This document shows positions 44,661-55,316 of a stretch of 64,000 bases of DNA, piece after piece; position 1 is the stretch's first letter, and each line of letters opens with the position of its first letter. Position numbers and translations under genes: made by a program. Source of the DNA: Liolophura sinensis (taxonomy: Eukaryota; Mollusca; Polyplacophora; Chitonida; Chitonidae); the NCBI RefSeq assembly GCF_032854445.1, contig NC_088298.1, forward strand, positions 4,090,160-4,154,159. The letters run 5' to 3'. The notes under the pieces were generated by a model that did no database searches, was not told the origin of the DNA, and saw only the letters and a program-made list of their open reading frames with translations.

Positions 44661-45224
44661 AAAGTTCACAAATACAGCAGAAAATCCTCAATCTGAATTT
44701 CCAGTTATCGACTTGTGAGAACAATCACGCGTTATGAGGAGAACATCTATTTCGGAGTACATAGCCGAGATATAAATCATCCTGTAGATTGAAAACCATT
44801 TCTCATCTCTGGCAGGGCATCAAAATCTCCGAGAAATCGCTCCGTGCCCTGTTTTCCTCGAGCCAAAGAATTTGTTTGAGTGTCCCAGAGACGACGATAA
44901 TCTGTTGACATCTGCTACAAAACGTACAATTCATTTTGCTTTATTTTCAATATATTTTATAGAATGTGTAATTGATGAAAGAAGATGAAAATCTCACAAA
45001 AATTAAGCTTATGTCGATGTCAATCTATGCCAGGTTAGTTCTGTAGAATTAAGATGTGTTTTTCTGTTTGAAACTATAGAGTTAACCAGCTACTTATCAT
45101 TGCACAGACCACGACCTTTAAGGATAAACCTTTGTCAAGAAATATATAAGCCATCGCTGTCAACCCATCAAGGCTCCATTTTGTACCATACTCGAATGAA
45201 ATCATTTCATACATAAGTTTCAAA
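44661..45224. other. Unassigned stretch
   Basis: No gene or repeat copy recognised. Confidence 0.5.
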
Positions 45225-45320
45225 CGTAATCTTGAGCGCACAGGGGATCTTTTGTCCCAAGCATTCACTCCTGCCAGTGACCAATGAGATCTCAGGTTCG
45301 AATCTAGCTCTCGCTTGTTC
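45225..45320 (+). mobile_element. SINE-C, head region
   Basis: CACTCCTGCCAGTGACCAAT, GAGATCTCAGGTTCGAATCT (B box GGTTCGAATC near 45294-45303), then AGCTCTCGCTTGTTCGACAG and CGGATTTATGTCA. The order matches 13155-13285 and the reversed copy at 59112-59305. Confidence 0.55.
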
Positions 45321-45370
45321 GACAGCGGATTTATGTCATAACACTTGTTGTGCACCTGGCGTAATAAGTT

Positions 45371-45595
45371 ATGAGAAAATGGATTTGCAAATTTCAGATC
45401 TTCAAATGGATTGTTCTTTCTTAAAACGAAACTATTAAATTGTCAACAGATGTTAAAACATGTATAAGGTATATATAACATTTATGAGAAATTGGATTTG
45501 CAAATGTCGGTACTTTAACTGGATTGTTCACTCTTAAGACGCAAATGTTAAACCCTAATCCATTGCTAAAACATTTATGACGAATAAATTATACA
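45371..45595 (+). repeat. Diverged tandem duplication, 113-bp period
   Basis: ATGAGAAAATGGATTTGCAA at 45371 is echoed at 45484 (ATGAGAAATTGGATTTGCAA). GGATTGTTC, CTTAAAACG/CTTAAGACG and GCTAAAACAT/GTTAAAACAT follow in order. The units differ at many positions, so it is old. Confidence 0.75.
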
Positions 45596-46033
45596 CTTGT
45601 AGTGCAGAAGTCAACACCTAAACTTGTTAATTTGACCTAAGATCGTGTTACATTACAACCGCATGGAAGAATTTAAATTTCTAACACTTTGTGGTAACAT
45701 AACTTTATAAATGCTTTCTCTCCTCCATCACGTTAGAATATCCGATTTAATATTATCATGTATAACTTTCCAGTTTTAAGAGATTTGAGCCCCGTTTTAG
45801 GTCTATTCCCAGCATTTTCTGGCCATACCACAACGGTATCTCCGTGTAGTTGTTCTTGGTAGCAATCCCAGTATACATCTGCTTGCTGTGCTACCTCACT
45901 AAAGAATCGTGTCGAAGACATCCCGCAAAACCGAATGACCTTTAGTTCCGTATTGTCAAATATGACGTGAATTCTATACGGTGACATGTCCACAATGTGC
46001 AACGTTGGATTTAGGCCTGTATACTTCAAACAA
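45596..46033. other. Unassigned stretch
   Basis: The frame 45733-46122 (minus) runs through a SINE-A head fragment and has no domain. Confidence 0.4.
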
Positions 46034-46065
46034 TAGAGGGGGCCTCCGTGGCTCAGTCGGTTAGC
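46034..46065 (+). mobile_element. SINE-A head fragment
   Basis: GAGGGGGCCTCCGTGGCTCA and GTCGGTTAGCG are a near-ideal SINE-A head with A box. The copy stops after about 32 bases, before the B box. Confidence 0.7.
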
Positions 46066-46183
46066 GTACGTAATCAGCACAGTAACAAAACCTTTCTCAC
46101 AATATTTATATTCAATATACAAGCATCCATCTACAGGTATATGTAAACGTAACTACGTAACACCATATACATAAGATCACTTC

Positions 46184-46512
46184 CGGGGCCTAATGATTAG
46201 AGCCGAAGTCGGGAGATCTCGATATTATACTAAAGACTTAAAAGATTGGTACTTTCTGCTGCCTCGTCAGTGTTGAGATGTTAAAGAAAGGAAATCTGGC
46301 TGGTTGGCCCAGTGTCAGTATTATTTGACTGTATGGGTTGGGTGTGTCTTGTCTGATGTCTTCAGCATGATGCTTCAGTGTCTGCAGCACTTTGGCCGCA
46401 TGGACTTACCCTGTCACAAGAAGATACAGTATATGTACATACACGTCTAATGACTCCATTATGATAGGTCATATGAATGATTGAAAAATTACTGAGTACG
46501 GCGTAAAACCCC
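46184..46512 (+). mobile_element. SINE-B2, near full length
   Basis: Head GGGGCCTAATGATTAGAGCC, GAAGTCGGGAGATCTCGA (B box decayed), body GGTACTTTCTGCTGCCTCG, GATGCTTCAGTGTCTGCAGC, CACAAGAAGATACAGTATAT, then ATTGAAAAATTACTGAGTAC and GGCGTAAAACCCCAGCATAC. No convincing target duplication. Confidence 0.85.
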
Positions 46513-48101
46513 AGCATACATACCGGTGCAAACATTTACATTTTCTATATGAAAAAAGAGCCAAGCCTTAATCGCCACACGTCCTTTGTCGAAGCCAGTC
46601 TTGTATAGTTCATCAAATAAAATCGGTCATAAATAGAGCTTTGTATGTGTGTATACATATATAAGTAACTGTATACCAAACCTTTCAAGCAAAACATTCG
46701 CCATATAAACACGAGCCAAGCCTATAAAGTGACGGCGAGAGGAAGACAAGAAAAATTAAATCAATGTCTAGGCTTTTGTGGAGCAGAATGGAGCTGCACA
46801 ACTCTGCCAAGATTTCATCAAATAAATTGTTCCTGCTACACAGTCCAAAGAAAAATGGCCATCATTAGTGACGGCAGCGAAAAAAAAAATAGCCCGGATG
46901 TTTGCGCAGACAATGGTAGATCTATTCACTTAACACATCAAAAGAATTCCGCAACAAAACGCAACAATCTCACACCATTTAAGAGAAAAAATGGTGCCTA
47001 GCGTGTTTGTATGGTTTTTTTCTTTTTGAAAAAGTAGATGAATAAACAGAGCATTAACCCGTGCAACGAGGAAATACGGGGTTATGCAAACAAGCGGAGT
47101 GTACATAAATATGAAAAACGGACTAATTCGATGAACGAATTGAACAGCTGTAGGGATAGACCGTCATGCTAACAGCGTTAAGGGATGTGAGAGTGATAGC
47201 TTGGCACACGCTCAAAACAGAGAGGATCGAATGATTTCCACGGTGATTGCCCAGAGTTTTTCGGTCGATATTCCAGATAGTACTTTTGGACGTGATGAAA
47301 CTCGGAATGGATGTATTGAAGTTGGCAACCATCTCCGTCTTCTCGCTTATAAAATGTCGGAATCGATCTGAAAAATTCATTCGAATTTCTTGCATAACAG
47401 TTAAGAAGGTGAGAACTGAGCTGAATCAACCAAGCAATCAAACAATCAATCAATCAAGCCAGGAAGGAGCCGACCAAGCCGGTCAAGTATGAAGACAAGC
47501 CATCATTCGGCTATTGTTAACACTGGGAATAAAATTTATGACATACCGTAAATTTTACAATTATACATAACACAAACAACCAATCACTGTCAAAAGCAAT
47601 GGATATATACGTTCGTTTTCCTTTTTATGCTCTGTAATTTATCGGATTCATGAAAGTGCAAACAGGGAGGCAGAAAAAAGCAAGAATCACAAGAAGACAT
47701 TAGACACCAGAACAGTAAATTATTGTATGTTATCAATCAGAAACAAATAAATGCATTACAAGCAATAAAAGCCTTCTATATAGGATGGCCTCAATACGAA
47801 AAAAAGTTTCTCAGAACATTGCTGACTGCAGGAAGTAAATTGCCAGTCCATCATGGGTCAGTCGATTGGTGCATACGTGAGATCGTGCATGCATATTTGA
47901 TGTTTTACGCCGTACTCCAGAATATTTCACTTGTTCAAGAGTGTTTGAAGTTGAGAGTTGAGAGGTGGGGAGGTGGGGGGAGTGCCCCCGGGAACCGATC
48001 AGTTTTAAGGGTGGAGAAAACTGAAAGGCCGGCGGTAAACCACTCAGGATAGGCCATAAGTTACTGGTAAATATCCCTAAGTCTAACGTACAAATATACA
48101 C
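46513..48101. other. Unassigned stretch
   Basis: A SINE-A end fragment on the minus strand at 47898-47936 (TGTTTTACGCCGTACTCCAG). No gene recognised. The frames near 47123-47492 overlap on both strands. Confidence 0.45.
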
Positions 48102-48115
48102 ACCATATATTTGTG

Positions 48116-48346
48116 GGACGGCTTCCGTAAACCTGAGGGTCACGGCGTTAGAGGTTAGAGCACGGAAACATCACTTGTTGGCTCGGTGTCATTATGATGT
48201 GGTTGGGTGGGGTGTCATGTCTGGTGTCTTTAGCATGATACTTCAGTGGCGATAACATTTTGGTGGCATGGAATCACAGTATATATATATGTAGATAATG
48301 ATTTCAGTGACTGGCAAATTGTTAAGTACGACGTTTAACCATACAT
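48116..48346 (+). mobile_element. SINE-B2 with perfect 14-bp target-site duplication and internal deletion
   Basis: ACCATATATTTGTG occurs at 48102-48115 and 48347-48360. Between lie a decayed head (GACGGCTTCCGTAAACCTGA, GGGTCACGG), GCGTTAGAGGTTAGAGCACG, GTGTCATGTCTGGTGTCTTT, GATACTTCAGTGGCGATAAC, and the end GTTAAGTACGACGTTTAACC. About 80 bases of body are missing. Confidence 0.95.
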
Positions 48347-48360
48347 ACCATATATTTGTG

Positions 48361-49214
48361 ATTTGTGAACGTTAGACTGCAGCAAATTAAAGCGCACGTG
48401 AGCCTCGTTTTGGTGACTCCAAAAACCCCACGAATACATCTTCATGAAGCCAGGTACATAGATATATCTACGCTTACTGCCTTAATCCAGGAGGAAGGAA
48501 TAACCGATCCACCCGTCTCCATACATAGCTGATGAATATTAAGTATCCAAGCATCCAATCAAATAGCAGTTCCTTCTTGATGGACAGTAAAGACTAAACA
48601 ACACGGACATGCGTAGTTCGTCCGCTTTCATGATGGATGACGGGAAAACTATGTTAACACAATGTTCTCTACTCCTTGCACGTGCGCGGACAAAGCGAGT
48701 GGGGGCATGCAGCAACTGGTATCACGACCCTGTTACCACTTCCGTTTCGGATGTAATTCTGTGTGTTTTCTGTCAGCCTGTCATTTTTTTTTGCACAAGT
48801 GCATGCTTGGAATGAAAAGTGTCTAAACTTTAGGCTAACATGAGTTTTAGTAATGTTTAGCAATTTTAAAGTGGACACAAGGTGTCGGGTAGTGACATCC
48901 CTTTGGCGTTGTTTGGAGCCCCTTTCAGCTGCAGGCATACAAAGGTCCAGATTTTGATGGTCAACCTATGTCAATATTTTTATGGCTGCTTTCTCACAGG
49001 CTGGACCTGGTATGCACCAAAGTTTATTAACCGCGGAGCGTTTGGGGCTGATTTAAAGCAGTAAACGTTAACCATGCCACTTGCGGAAAAATAATTGGTG
49101 TCTCAGGCCAGCTAGATGCTGGTTTGCTGTCATAAACCCAATGTCAGAATATTTCTTAGGGATTTCCATCGCCTCCACAAGATGTTCCATCAGATGTTCC
49201 GTTTCTTGCAACAT
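48361..49214. other. Unassigned stretch
   Basis: No gene or repeat copy recognised. Confidence 0.5.
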
Positions 49215-49228
49215 ACAATGCATTTGAT

Positions 49229-49358
49229 GAAGGTCTGTCAGCAGCCTGTGGATGGTCGTGGGTTTCCCCTGGGCTCAGCCTGGTTTCCTCTCACCATGAT
49301 TCTGGCCGCCGTCATATAAGTGAAATATTCTTGAGTACGGCATGAAACACCAATCGAA

Positions 49359-49393
<35 letters not shown>

Positions 49394-49394
49394 A
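49229..49394 (+). mobile_element. SINE-A, 5'-truncated, with perfect 14-bp target-site duplication
   Basis: ACAATGCATTTGAT occurs at 49215-49228 and 49395-49408. The element starts mid-body (AAGGTCTGTCAGCAGCCTGT), continues GGATGGTCGTGGGTTTCCCC and GGCTCAGCCTGGTTTCCTCT, and has the full 3' module and about nine AAAT units. This is the textbook form of target-primed reverse transcription with 5' truncation. Confidence 0.97.
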
Positions 49395-49408
49395 ACAATG
49401 CATTTGAT

Positions 49409-49831
49409 TGGCGCGATTGAAATGTTCACTGTGCATAGATCCTTTCCAAACTTGAACAGGTCAGTATCTGATTGGATGTTAATGATGAAGGTGAATGTCT
49501 CATTGGATAACAAGTACGATCTGTCAAGTTCCGGTAGGAATAAGTCAGCATCGCCGTCGGGTCAGCAGTGTTGCAAAAGCGTATATCGATGTATATACTG
49601 TTTGATATGATTTAGTGAAGATGCACAAATCAGTAATGAAAGCAATGAAATGCACTTTGTCCAAGATTTGAACTCTCATTCATTCCTCCTCAACAATGTC
49701 TGCAAAACATGTAACATGTCAAAATGAAACTTCCCAGGGAAAAAAGCCAACAAATTAAAAAATAGCCATTCAATCAGTCACTAACATGCACTTTAACCGT
49801 ATAAAATGAGCATGTCCAACAGGAGAGAAAA
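49409..49831. other. Unassigned stretch
   Basis: No gene or repeat copy recognised. Confidence 0.5.
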
Positions 49832-50090
49832 GAGTTTTCTTAGAAACGATAAAGCTCAACAACTCGATGGTTATTGCTAAAAACATGTCATGGCAATATG
49901 ATGGCGATAGCGGCATGTCGTGCAAATGTGATATTTTGTCTCTTAAGAAGATCCCTGGCGGAGAGATAAATTGGAGCTGAGTGATTCGTCAGAGGAGGTT
50001 AATAACTTGCTGACGTCAGCATAAAAGAATCCTCCTAATGTAAAGGTCGATTTTATAAAGCATTGGTATTTCCGGGTCGTGTTTTTCAGT
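49832..50090 (+). repeat. Solo arm of the 55-kb inverted-repeat element
   Basis: Matches the left arm starting at 55317 and the reversed right arm ending at 56867: GAGTTTTCTTAGAAACGAT, CTCAACAACTCGATGGTTAT, ATGATGGCGATAGCGGCATG, GAGCTGAGTGATTCGTCAGA, AGGTTAATAACTTGCTGACG, then GTAAAGGTCG. The match fades after about 260 bases. There is no second arm nearby. Confidence 0.8.
50008..50021. promoter_or_regulatory. Perfect C-MARE palindrome
   Basis: TGCTGACGTCAGCA is identical to the 14-base CRE-type Maf recognition element. It lies in the solo arm. The other arms keep only a broken form (TGCTGACGTCGGC near 55480 and TGCCGACGTCAAC near 56678). Confidence 0.5.
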
Positions 50091-51059
50091 TACGCAACAC
50101 TGATAAAAAAGCAACGCAAGAGACGGTGATGACACAAAAATGCTGAGGTCTTGTAAAAACTCTTTACGTGAAAAGAAGTATTCGATAATCCGCTCTGTAT
50201 ATTTAATTTTCATAAGTTAAAATATGCAGCTTATCTTTGCACTTGGGAAAAAGGGAAAGAAAGAGACACCAGCACTCTTCTCGACAATTCATATCAATGC
50301 ACGAGTCACCAACTGACGTTTTTTTGGAAAGCTATATTAGGTAAATCGAGTTGTTTGTTCTCCCCCAATCATGAGGATTTATGTTTGTCCATCGTATCGG
50401 CTGTTATAGTGTTTAATGCAATTCATCCAAAATTTAAAGTGTTTTATTCATAGTGTTTAACTGTCGAAGTGAAAGTTATACCTATTTAATATTTGTTTAT
50501 TTGATTTTTGTTTAACGCCATACTAATTTTTCATACCGTCATTTTTAAGGGCAGATGGAACAGGAGGATAAAACCACCAACCTGGGGAACCTGTGGATAA
50601 AACCACCGACCTCTGACAAGTTCCTGACGAAATTTCCCACGTGTGACGTATAGACGTACACCACAGACAGTTGGTCTTCAGCAAAAGTAAGACGGTACAA
50701 TTGGTTCCGCTTTCTAGCAAGCAGTTATAAGAGTGGACACATTGATATGGTGCTGCACCAATTAAACACCATGCAGAAGATACCAGACATGACACTCCAC
50801 CTATGCAGTTCTGTTATGCTCAACCCGCCAAAAAATACTAAAATGTGCGCCTATACCCTTGATGAAGAACTTGCTCTGGTTTATCCAACCTAGAAAAATT
50901 CTGAAAGACTGGCCAGCCTATTGGTTCACTGCATTCATGTAAGGGTACCACTATCGGAGAGTAAAGATGAGAAACAACTGGCTTGTTTAACTCTCAGATC
51001 AGCGATAGGCCTTACAGGAGATCAAACAAAGAAACAAGAAGACTTGAGTAAGCTCAATA
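50091..51059. other. Unassigned stretch
   Basis: A short SINE-A end fragment on the minus strand at about 50488-50528 (TTGTTTAACGCCATAC). No gene recognised. Confidence 0.45.
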
Positions 51060-51173
51060 CAGATATGTTAACAAAATAGACAAATAATACAACTGACAAT
51101 AATATACAAAACAATACAGATATGTTAGCAGAATAGACAAATAATACAACTGACAATAATATACAAAACAATA
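51060..51173 (+). repeat. Tandem duplication, 57-bp period, two units
   Basis: AGATATGTTA starts at 51061 and 51118. The 57-base units differ at only two positions (TTAACAAAA against TTAGCAGAA). It is recent, and in frame on the minus strand by length only. Confidence 0.95.
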
Positions 51174-51947
51174 CAAACAATATCTCACAGCATCCAAATC
51201 CAGATGGAATATTCTGGCTTCCAAAGGCGAGTCAGCCCAGGTAAATACAGAACCCACAGTTAAGATGAATTTCTCAATCTACGAATGAAAGTCCGATAAG
51301 TAGTTTATTCCCCAACTGCCTGTGAATGTGTAACTTATCAGGGCAAACTGGTTGTCATAGCGTCCGTGATGCAGAGCTGTGGTTGTATGTTTCCTCGGAA
51401 AAATACACAAAGGCACTTTCAAGGTAAACTGAGATGAATTGTACGTGGTCGCACAAATAGACAATGAGCGATACAAGCTCCAAAATGACGTCTCCAAATA
51501 ATAGCAAGTGGCGAAACAGAAGCTCACAAAGTGCTTTGTACAGAAAATGGAGTGCAGTGGACGAACTTCGAATAGCCTGAAAGTCGATATCTCCATACTC
51601 GGCTAAACCCTACACAGTGAATGAGAGTAAATATGACTGCTCTCAAATGGACCTGAGTAAATAGCTGCTCACAAGTAGACTTGAATGAATGTCTGCGAGC
51701 TTCACAACTCTATCGCTCATATTTTCAGACTAACGTCAAAGAAAATTCTGAATGGTTTGATCGTAAACATGTTTACAACACCGATACATATTTCCAGAAT
51801 GTACACTCTATTAACAATGGCACTAAACTCATAAACAACGGAGCCTCGAGAACGCTCGATTGAATCACAGTGCAGGCTATAACATACACAGAAGGAAGAA
51901 TGTAGGTCAGACATTGACAAATAAAAAAGATGCAATGTTTTATTTAG
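51174..51947. other. Unassigned stretch
   Basis: Frames overlap on both strands at 51681-51935. Nothing recognised. Confidence 0.45.
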
Positions 51948-52112
51948 CTATTTATTTATTTATTTATTTATTTATTTGATTTCTGTTTTACACCGTACTC
52001 AAGAATGTTTCACTTACACGATGGCGGCCAGCATTATGGTGGGAGGAAACCGGGCAGAGCCCGGGGGAAACCCACGATCGTCGGCAGGTTGCTCGAAGAC
52101 CTTCCCACTTAC
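51948..52112 (-). mobile_element. SINE-A, 3' half
   Basis: (ATTT)n tail, then TTTTACACCGTACTCAAGAA, TTACACGATGGCGGCCAGCA, TATGGTGGGAGGAAACCGGG, CAGAGCCCGGGGGAAACCCA, GCAGGTTGCTCGAAGACCTT. It is 5'-truncated and well conserved. Confidence 0.9.
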
Positions 52113-52158
52113 AGCATAACAATGATGTACGGAGAACTATATGTACAATATTCTCATG

Positions 52159-52160
<2 letters not shown>

Positions 52161-52211
<51 letters not shown>

Positions 52212-52330
52212 TCTTTATTTCAGACTCAAAAGTCTAGATCACAAATTACTATATACATAACACAGGGTCTGATCAGTTATAGTTTATTTCCTTTAGAGAA
52301 TCGCCTGTATTCAACTGTCCGTAAACTCAG
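52161..52330 (-). mobile_element. Probable retroposon 3' end with (ATT)n tail
   Basis: Read on the minus strand, TGAGTCTGAAATAAAGAATT carries an AATAAA and runs straight into about 16 ATT units (52161-52211). A polyadenylation signal followed by a simple-repeat tail is typical of a LINE or SINE end. No body similarity to the families above. Confidence 0.45.
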
Positions 52331-53031
52331 ACATACTCGCTACCAAAATTGCCTTTAGCCAGTGTCACGTAACAACCCAGGCTCTACATATTGATACGTT
52401 GGACATCCATATTATTACAAAGAAATTTCAGTTAGAATACTTTTTTTAATTCATAATGTTAAACTCCATAATGTTAGTTTCGACACCAAGAACACGTTGC
52501 CTCGGGTGACGTCACAATTATTCAAAAGCAAGTTGCATGCTGGGCAATGGGCATGGAGAATGATTTGGTTTACAATGACTGCACCGACAAGCGATGAAAA
52601 AAACTCTTTGCACTAACAAATCCCACACTACTGTCTCTGCGAATAACGAGAAGGCTTTAAGTTTTCTTATCTATCCATCTCTAAACACATACTGGGGGAA
52701 ATCATATACTACAAGAGATAAAGTAAAATTCACTTATTTAGGTTATATTATACTAAAACATGTGAACAGTTTCAAACATGGCAGTGTCAGAAACACGGTT
52801 TACAGTAAAGTCAACAGCTGTTCTGGTAACTGGTGTTACCCTCCTTCAAAACAGGTTGAACTCTGCCCAATATCCAGCATTTCGCTGGTTTTTTAATAAT
52901 TATGACGTCACTCGAGGCAATTGGTTCATGCCGTCCAAATAGTGTATATGGATTTCAACATCATGAATTAGAAAAAGTGTTTTAACTGCAATTTCCTTGC
53001 TATATACTGACAATTTTGGTAGCGAGTGTGC
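52331..53031. mobile_element. Inverted-repeat element, arms of about 170-220 bp
   Basis: The left arm (52331-52553) and right arm (52864-53031) match in reverse: CACTCGCTACCAAAATTG, AATT(T/G)CAGTTA, TTTAATTCATAATGTTAAAC, TTGCCTCGGGTGACGTCA, ATTATT, and GGGCA at the inner end. The left arm has about 60 extra bases (52352-52415). The interior frame (52594-52896) has no transposase motif, so the element is non-autonomous or foldback-like. Confidence 0.8.
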
Positions 53032-53414
53032 CAGCTGAATATAAGCGACTCTGTAAAAGAACAAACTACAGGAGCTTAAGACCAAACTCATCGGGTCGTA
53101 AGCGCTCGCTTATGAATACTGCAGTCGTTACGTGTAAGGCGTTGGTCTTTGGGTTGTTACAGGACACACCGGGTATGTCCCAGCCTCGCACAATGAAACT
53201 CCGATTGTCATGCCGGCCTCCATTTCCTGTGAGCCTGACATGGTCAAATAAAGTGCCGTATGTCCCTTCAGGCGGTCATACATGAAGTTCATCTGATATG
53301 ACTTGCATGCATTTAAAACCAAATAGATGTGACATATATATTCCGCTCTTCGGATGAAAATCTCTTCGTCAAACCTCGGAAACTCCGTCAGTAGCTTGTC
53401 ACGATACACAAGAC
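53032..53414. other. Unassigned stretch
   Basis: Open on both strands (53016-53285 plus, 53128-53430 minus). The minus frame starts inside a family R fragment and shows no domain. Confidence 0.4.
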
Positions 53415-53500
53415 TAAGCTTAGACAACAAACCCAGAGCAGTGACGCCAATGTGATGGTCACACGCATTACCGGTGAAATCCGGCTTCTTGTCAATTTCC
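53415..53500 (-). repeat. Dispersed family R, copy 7 (partial)
   Basis: The minus strand reads AAGAAGCCGGATTTCACCGG, TAATGCGTGTGACCATCACA, TTGGCGTCACTGCTCTGGGT. The CAACTATCA block is shortened. It covers the same 3' third as copy 6. Confidence 0.6.
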
Positions 53501-53754
53501 CTCTCTTAGATTTTTAGTCTAAATGTTTGAATAGTAGCCAAGTGTGCGACCTCTAGCCCAATGGCTTAAGCTGAAGCAGGTACAAAATTGCAGTGTTGTT
53601 AATTGCAATTTATTATATGTTTAAAGAACGAAATTAACACGGATTCATGTAACGAGAAGCAGTCAACAGATTTCAGGGATGTTGGAAAGACGTAAGAAAT
53701 ATTCTAGGCGAATAAATAAATCAGTATCCAAATAGTGTACCATGTTAGTTTATA

Positions 53755-53850
53755 CGTTTATTTATTTATTTATTGATTTATTTATTTATTTATTTGCATT
53801 TTACGCCGTAGGCCTACTCAAGAATATTTCACATATACAACTTTATGGTG
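53755..53850 (-). mobile_element. SINE-A 3' end
   Basis: (ATTT)n, then GCATTTTACGCCGTAGGCCT, ACTCAAGAATATTTCACATA, TACAACTTTATGGTGG. GGCCTA is an insertion compared with the family. Confidence 0.7.
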
Positions 53851-55316
53851 GAAGGGAACCAGTTTATATGTTTATATCCCACATGGGAAAGTTCGGCAGT
53901 TACTTGTCACAGGCCGATGGTTTCTTCCGATTTCCCCCAACCATTAAAAACTCGCCGGCGACTCAAATATTTTTGGGTGTACCGCAAATCAAATCAGCCC
54001 TTCTATGAAGAATGGAACATGTTCCCTCCCCCCCCCCAAAAAAAGCAGTTGTACACCTCATTAATTATAGTTCAGTTCTTGTGTTTGTCGCCGTGCAGAG
54101 GTTATGTTTTCTGTTTTGTACATTAACTGTCCCGATATGGCTGTCATTAAAGCAATGGCGCTCTTTTGTGACAGGGTTTATTTTTTCAGATGCAGGCGGT
54201 CTGTGTTTAGGAGATTTCATACTACAAGTCTCGATGGTACAACAATTTCAGACAAGGCTGCCCGGAACTGTTTTATTACATCTGGGCTAAGCCATAACAT
54301 GAGTTGGGTTTCATGTTTACCCGTTAAGTACTTTGACTACTCTGTAGAGACAGAGTTTGATTACCTTAATGGTGTTGGACAAAAATATGCTTCAAAGAAT
54401 ATTGGCTTTTGCACGCAAAGGCTTGACATTTACTCAAAACAACTTTGCCGTGTCGTAGCAAGCATAAGCGTCACTGTCGAGGTAATACATGTTACGTACC
54501 GAGGGCTAAGATCTACCATCAACCCATTCCTCTGGGAACCGTCTCAGAAATTAAGCTGCTTTTAGCTTTGTTTTGTGAAGAAAATCTTGCTATTAGCAGA
54601 TAAAAGTGATATGATCCCTTAGACAACGGGAAAACATCAATCTAAGTAACACCTATTCTGTATAAAAGTGAACATGGCTGTAAACTTACCTCCTCAGGTT
54701 ATCCTATAGGCGCATTGAAAATGTATCAAGATTGTCTGCTTTACATTGTCAAAAAGTTTTCTTGAAAGTTTTATTAAAATTTCCTAATTCAGAAGACACA
54801 ATTTTCTTTCTGCAGGTGAAAAAACCTTTTATTATACTAATTTATCCTCATGAAAAATAAATTATTAAGAAAATTATTGCGCATGAAGATTAATTGTGTG
54901 TCATTTATTATTTTCTTCTCTTAATTTTTAAAAATATTTTTACAAAAATCAAAAATTTTAGAAAAACTCAAAAATTGACCAAGAAAAGATTTTTAGCCTT
55001 TGCATAGTTTTAGACACGAGGGTGACGCCTTAAGAAGTTGGCCATCGCGACACGATCGGATCGCCTTTCCTGGCGTATGATTGAACGTTTATATTCGTCA
55101 GTAAAGTGTAGTAAACGGATCTGAAGCTTTGTACACAAAATTCAACATAAGAACTTCGTAATTAGATTGATCGTGGATTACTTGAAGTTTTAATTAATAT
55201 GTCTTAAAACGTTGCTTGGCGCAACAGAACACATGATCCCATCTTGACATAACAAGGGACAAAGTGCTACATAAGTTGTACAAAAAAAACAACATCTTAT
55301 TTGTTTGAGTTTTCTT
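53851..55316. other. Unassigned stretch with a 153-codon open frame
   Basis: 54104-54565 (plus) is the longest frame in the window not explained by a repeat. It has no recognisable domain, and a few frames of this length are expected by chance in 64 kb. 54770-55010 is very AT-rich. A run of about ten C at 54028-54037. Confidence 0.3.

Noticed and set aside
43787-44718. Long cysteine- and serine-rich open frames on the minus strand (up to 284 codons), and plus frames of 108 and 215 codons
   Set aside because: They all lie in the ACAG-type array, whose units lack stops. Several frames are open at once, which is not how a gene looks.
54104-54565. A 153-codon frame as a possible gene
   Set aside because: No domain or splice context was recognised, and a few frames of this size are expected by chance in 64 kb. 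Kept only as a note.
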